Shown one piece after another: positions 4,984 to 5,688 of a DNA stretch of 5,688 nt. The notes below the pieces were generated by a model. The model saw only the letters and a program-made list of their open reading frames with translations, was not told the origin of the DNA and ran no database searches. Each line of letters opens with the position of its first letter. Position 1 is the first letter of the stretch. The DNA is from Chloroflexi bacterium RBG_16_57_11. GTDB taxonomy: Bacteria > Chloroflexota > Anaerolineae > Anaerolineales > UBA4823. The position numbers were made by a program, and so were the translations under genes. The stretch spans positions 777 to 6,464 of the forward strand of contig MGNS01000081.1 of the NCBI GenBank assembly GCA_001795165.1. The letters run 5' to 3'.

Positions 4984-5688
4984 TTATACTTCACTAGGGA
5001 TATACATTTCTTTACTCGCAATCATCTCTCTTGTGCTCCAAACCTGCATCAATTGGGCATAAAACTTAACCATTTTTGCCATTCCCTCGACCGGGATGCG
5101 TTCGTCGATGCCGTGCTCCAGGCCGCGGAAGCTCTCATCCATGACCAGGGAGGTGAAGCGATAGATGTGATCGCACACCGGCACGAAGTGCTGGCAGTCG
5201 GTGCCTCCGAGCATCACGAATGGGGCTACTGGATAATTTCCAAAAACCTGCTGGACCACCTTGCTCAATCCCTGGTAAGCAGGGCCTGTGGTTGGCGAGA
5301 TGGGCAGCGCTTCGTTGAACTTGCCTTCGACAGGACGGATATGCACCCGTTCGTCCTTGATTACTTTCTTGGCGTGCCACAAAACATCGGCGATGGAGTC
5401 ACCAGGCAACAGGCGAAAGTTGACGATGGCCTTCGCATCAGCGGGGATGGTGTTATCTTCCACGCCTCCGTTGATGATGGTCAAAGCAGTGGTGGTGCGC
5501 ATGCTGGCGTTCATCTCCGGGTGAGGCACCAGCCAGCGCTTCAACAGCGGGCCAAACAGCCAGATATTGGCAAAAGCAACCTGAATGTAGATCGGAGCAG
5601 CTCGACCGATTCCATGATAGAGCGGGCGAAGCCTGCGCAAGTGGGGAGGCATAGGGTGGGCTTCCAGGCGGGCCAGGGCGCGCGCCAG
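4984..5688 (-). CDS. M20 family metallopeptidase, PM20D1/CPS1 (Gly-X carboxypeptidase) type; C-terminal 234 residues, 5' end beyond the right edge
   Basis: Zinc-dependent peptidase or amidase family that removes C-terminal amino acids from short peptides or splits N-acyl amino acids. The frame is open to the right edge, where it reads ARLEAHPMPPHL, matching the ARLE-x-NP-x-P segment of this family, so the gene starts outside the window and the ATG at 5652 is internal. Visible parts are the dimerisation domain, with FANIWLFGPLLKRWL, RTTTALTIINGGVEDNTIP and AIVNFRLLPGDS, and the C-terminal catalytic part. The latter has GGTDCQHF (about 5208-5185), the IYRF block, and EHGIDERIPVEG. The His of EHGIDER is the likely C-terminal metal ligand; the other ligands lie upstream, outside the window. 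In the TD-x-x-H segment the residue usually Arg or Lys is Gln. It lies 64 bp upstream of arcA, consistent with a peptide and amino-acid catabolism group. Substrate is unknown. Confidence 0.92.
   Translation of the reverse strand: MARALARLEAHPMPPHLRRLRPLYHGIGRAAPIYIQVAFANIWLFGPLLKRWLVPHPEMNASMRTTTALTIINGGVEDNTIPADAKAIVNFRLLPGDSIADVLWHAKKVIKDERVHIRPVEGKFNEALPISPTTGPAYQGLSKVVQQVFGNYPVAPFVMLGGTDCQHFVPVCDHIYRFTSLVMDESFRGLEHGIDERIPVEGMAKMVKFYAQLMQVWSTREMIASKEMYIPSEV

Noticed and set aside
5650..5652. ATG as a possible start of the M20 protein
   Set aside because: The frame stays open to the window edge and the residues upstream (ARLEAHP) match a conserved internal segment of the family.

Overview
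All convincing genes in this window lie on the minus strand, so transcription runs from right to left. The long plus-strand reading frames are antisense shadows of these genes. The DNA is moderately GC-rich, with short intergenic gaps and good Shine-Dalgarno sequences on several genes. Protein style suggests a free-living bacterium. The H-C-M-T-C-P active-site variant of the arginine deiminase, and a calcium-type P-type ATPase with a Thr in its M4 ion-site motif, recall Chloroflexota or Actinomycetota. That taxonomic guess comes from memory of protein families and is not proven by anything in the window.

In transcription order the right half holds three genes. First is the C-terminal part of an M20 metallopeptidase of the PM20D1/CPS1 (Gly-X carboxypeptidase) type, cut by the right edge. 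After 64 bp comes a full-length arginine deiminase with every expected catalytic residue. After 19 bp comes a small protein of unknown function with one N-terminal membrane anchor and a long helical, probably coiled-coil, body. The last two are spaced like an operon. A GC-rich inverted repeat without a U-tract follows the small gene. The theme is amino-acid or peptide catabolism plus one unknown membrane protein.

The left half starts at an AT-rich stretch with a good sigma-70-like promoter so close to the next ATG that the message would be leaderless or nearly so. It drives a ZIP-family metal transporter whose usual metal-binding histidines in TM4 and TM5 are Asp and Ser. After 107 bp comes a PPK2-family polyphosphate kinase with a very charged N-terminal extension. 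Only 17 bp further is a P2-type cation-transporting ATPase, of which the first 435 residues are visible before the left edge. Its phosphorylation site is intact, but the M4 ion-binding Glu of the calcium pumps is replaced by Thr.

The most interesting reading is that ZIP, PPK2 and the P-type ATPase form a small cation-handling unit linked to polyphosphate. The kinase could regenerate ATP from polyphosphate for the pump, while polyphosphate stores or buffers the cations. This is inferred from gene order only. Secondary points are an 11-codon Arg-rich mini-ORF overlapping the start of the arginine deiminase gene, and a Gln in the M20 substrate-binding motif where Arg or Lys is usual. No RNA genes, CRISPR arrays, insertion sequences or phage genes were seen, and no gap between genes exceeds about 120 bp.
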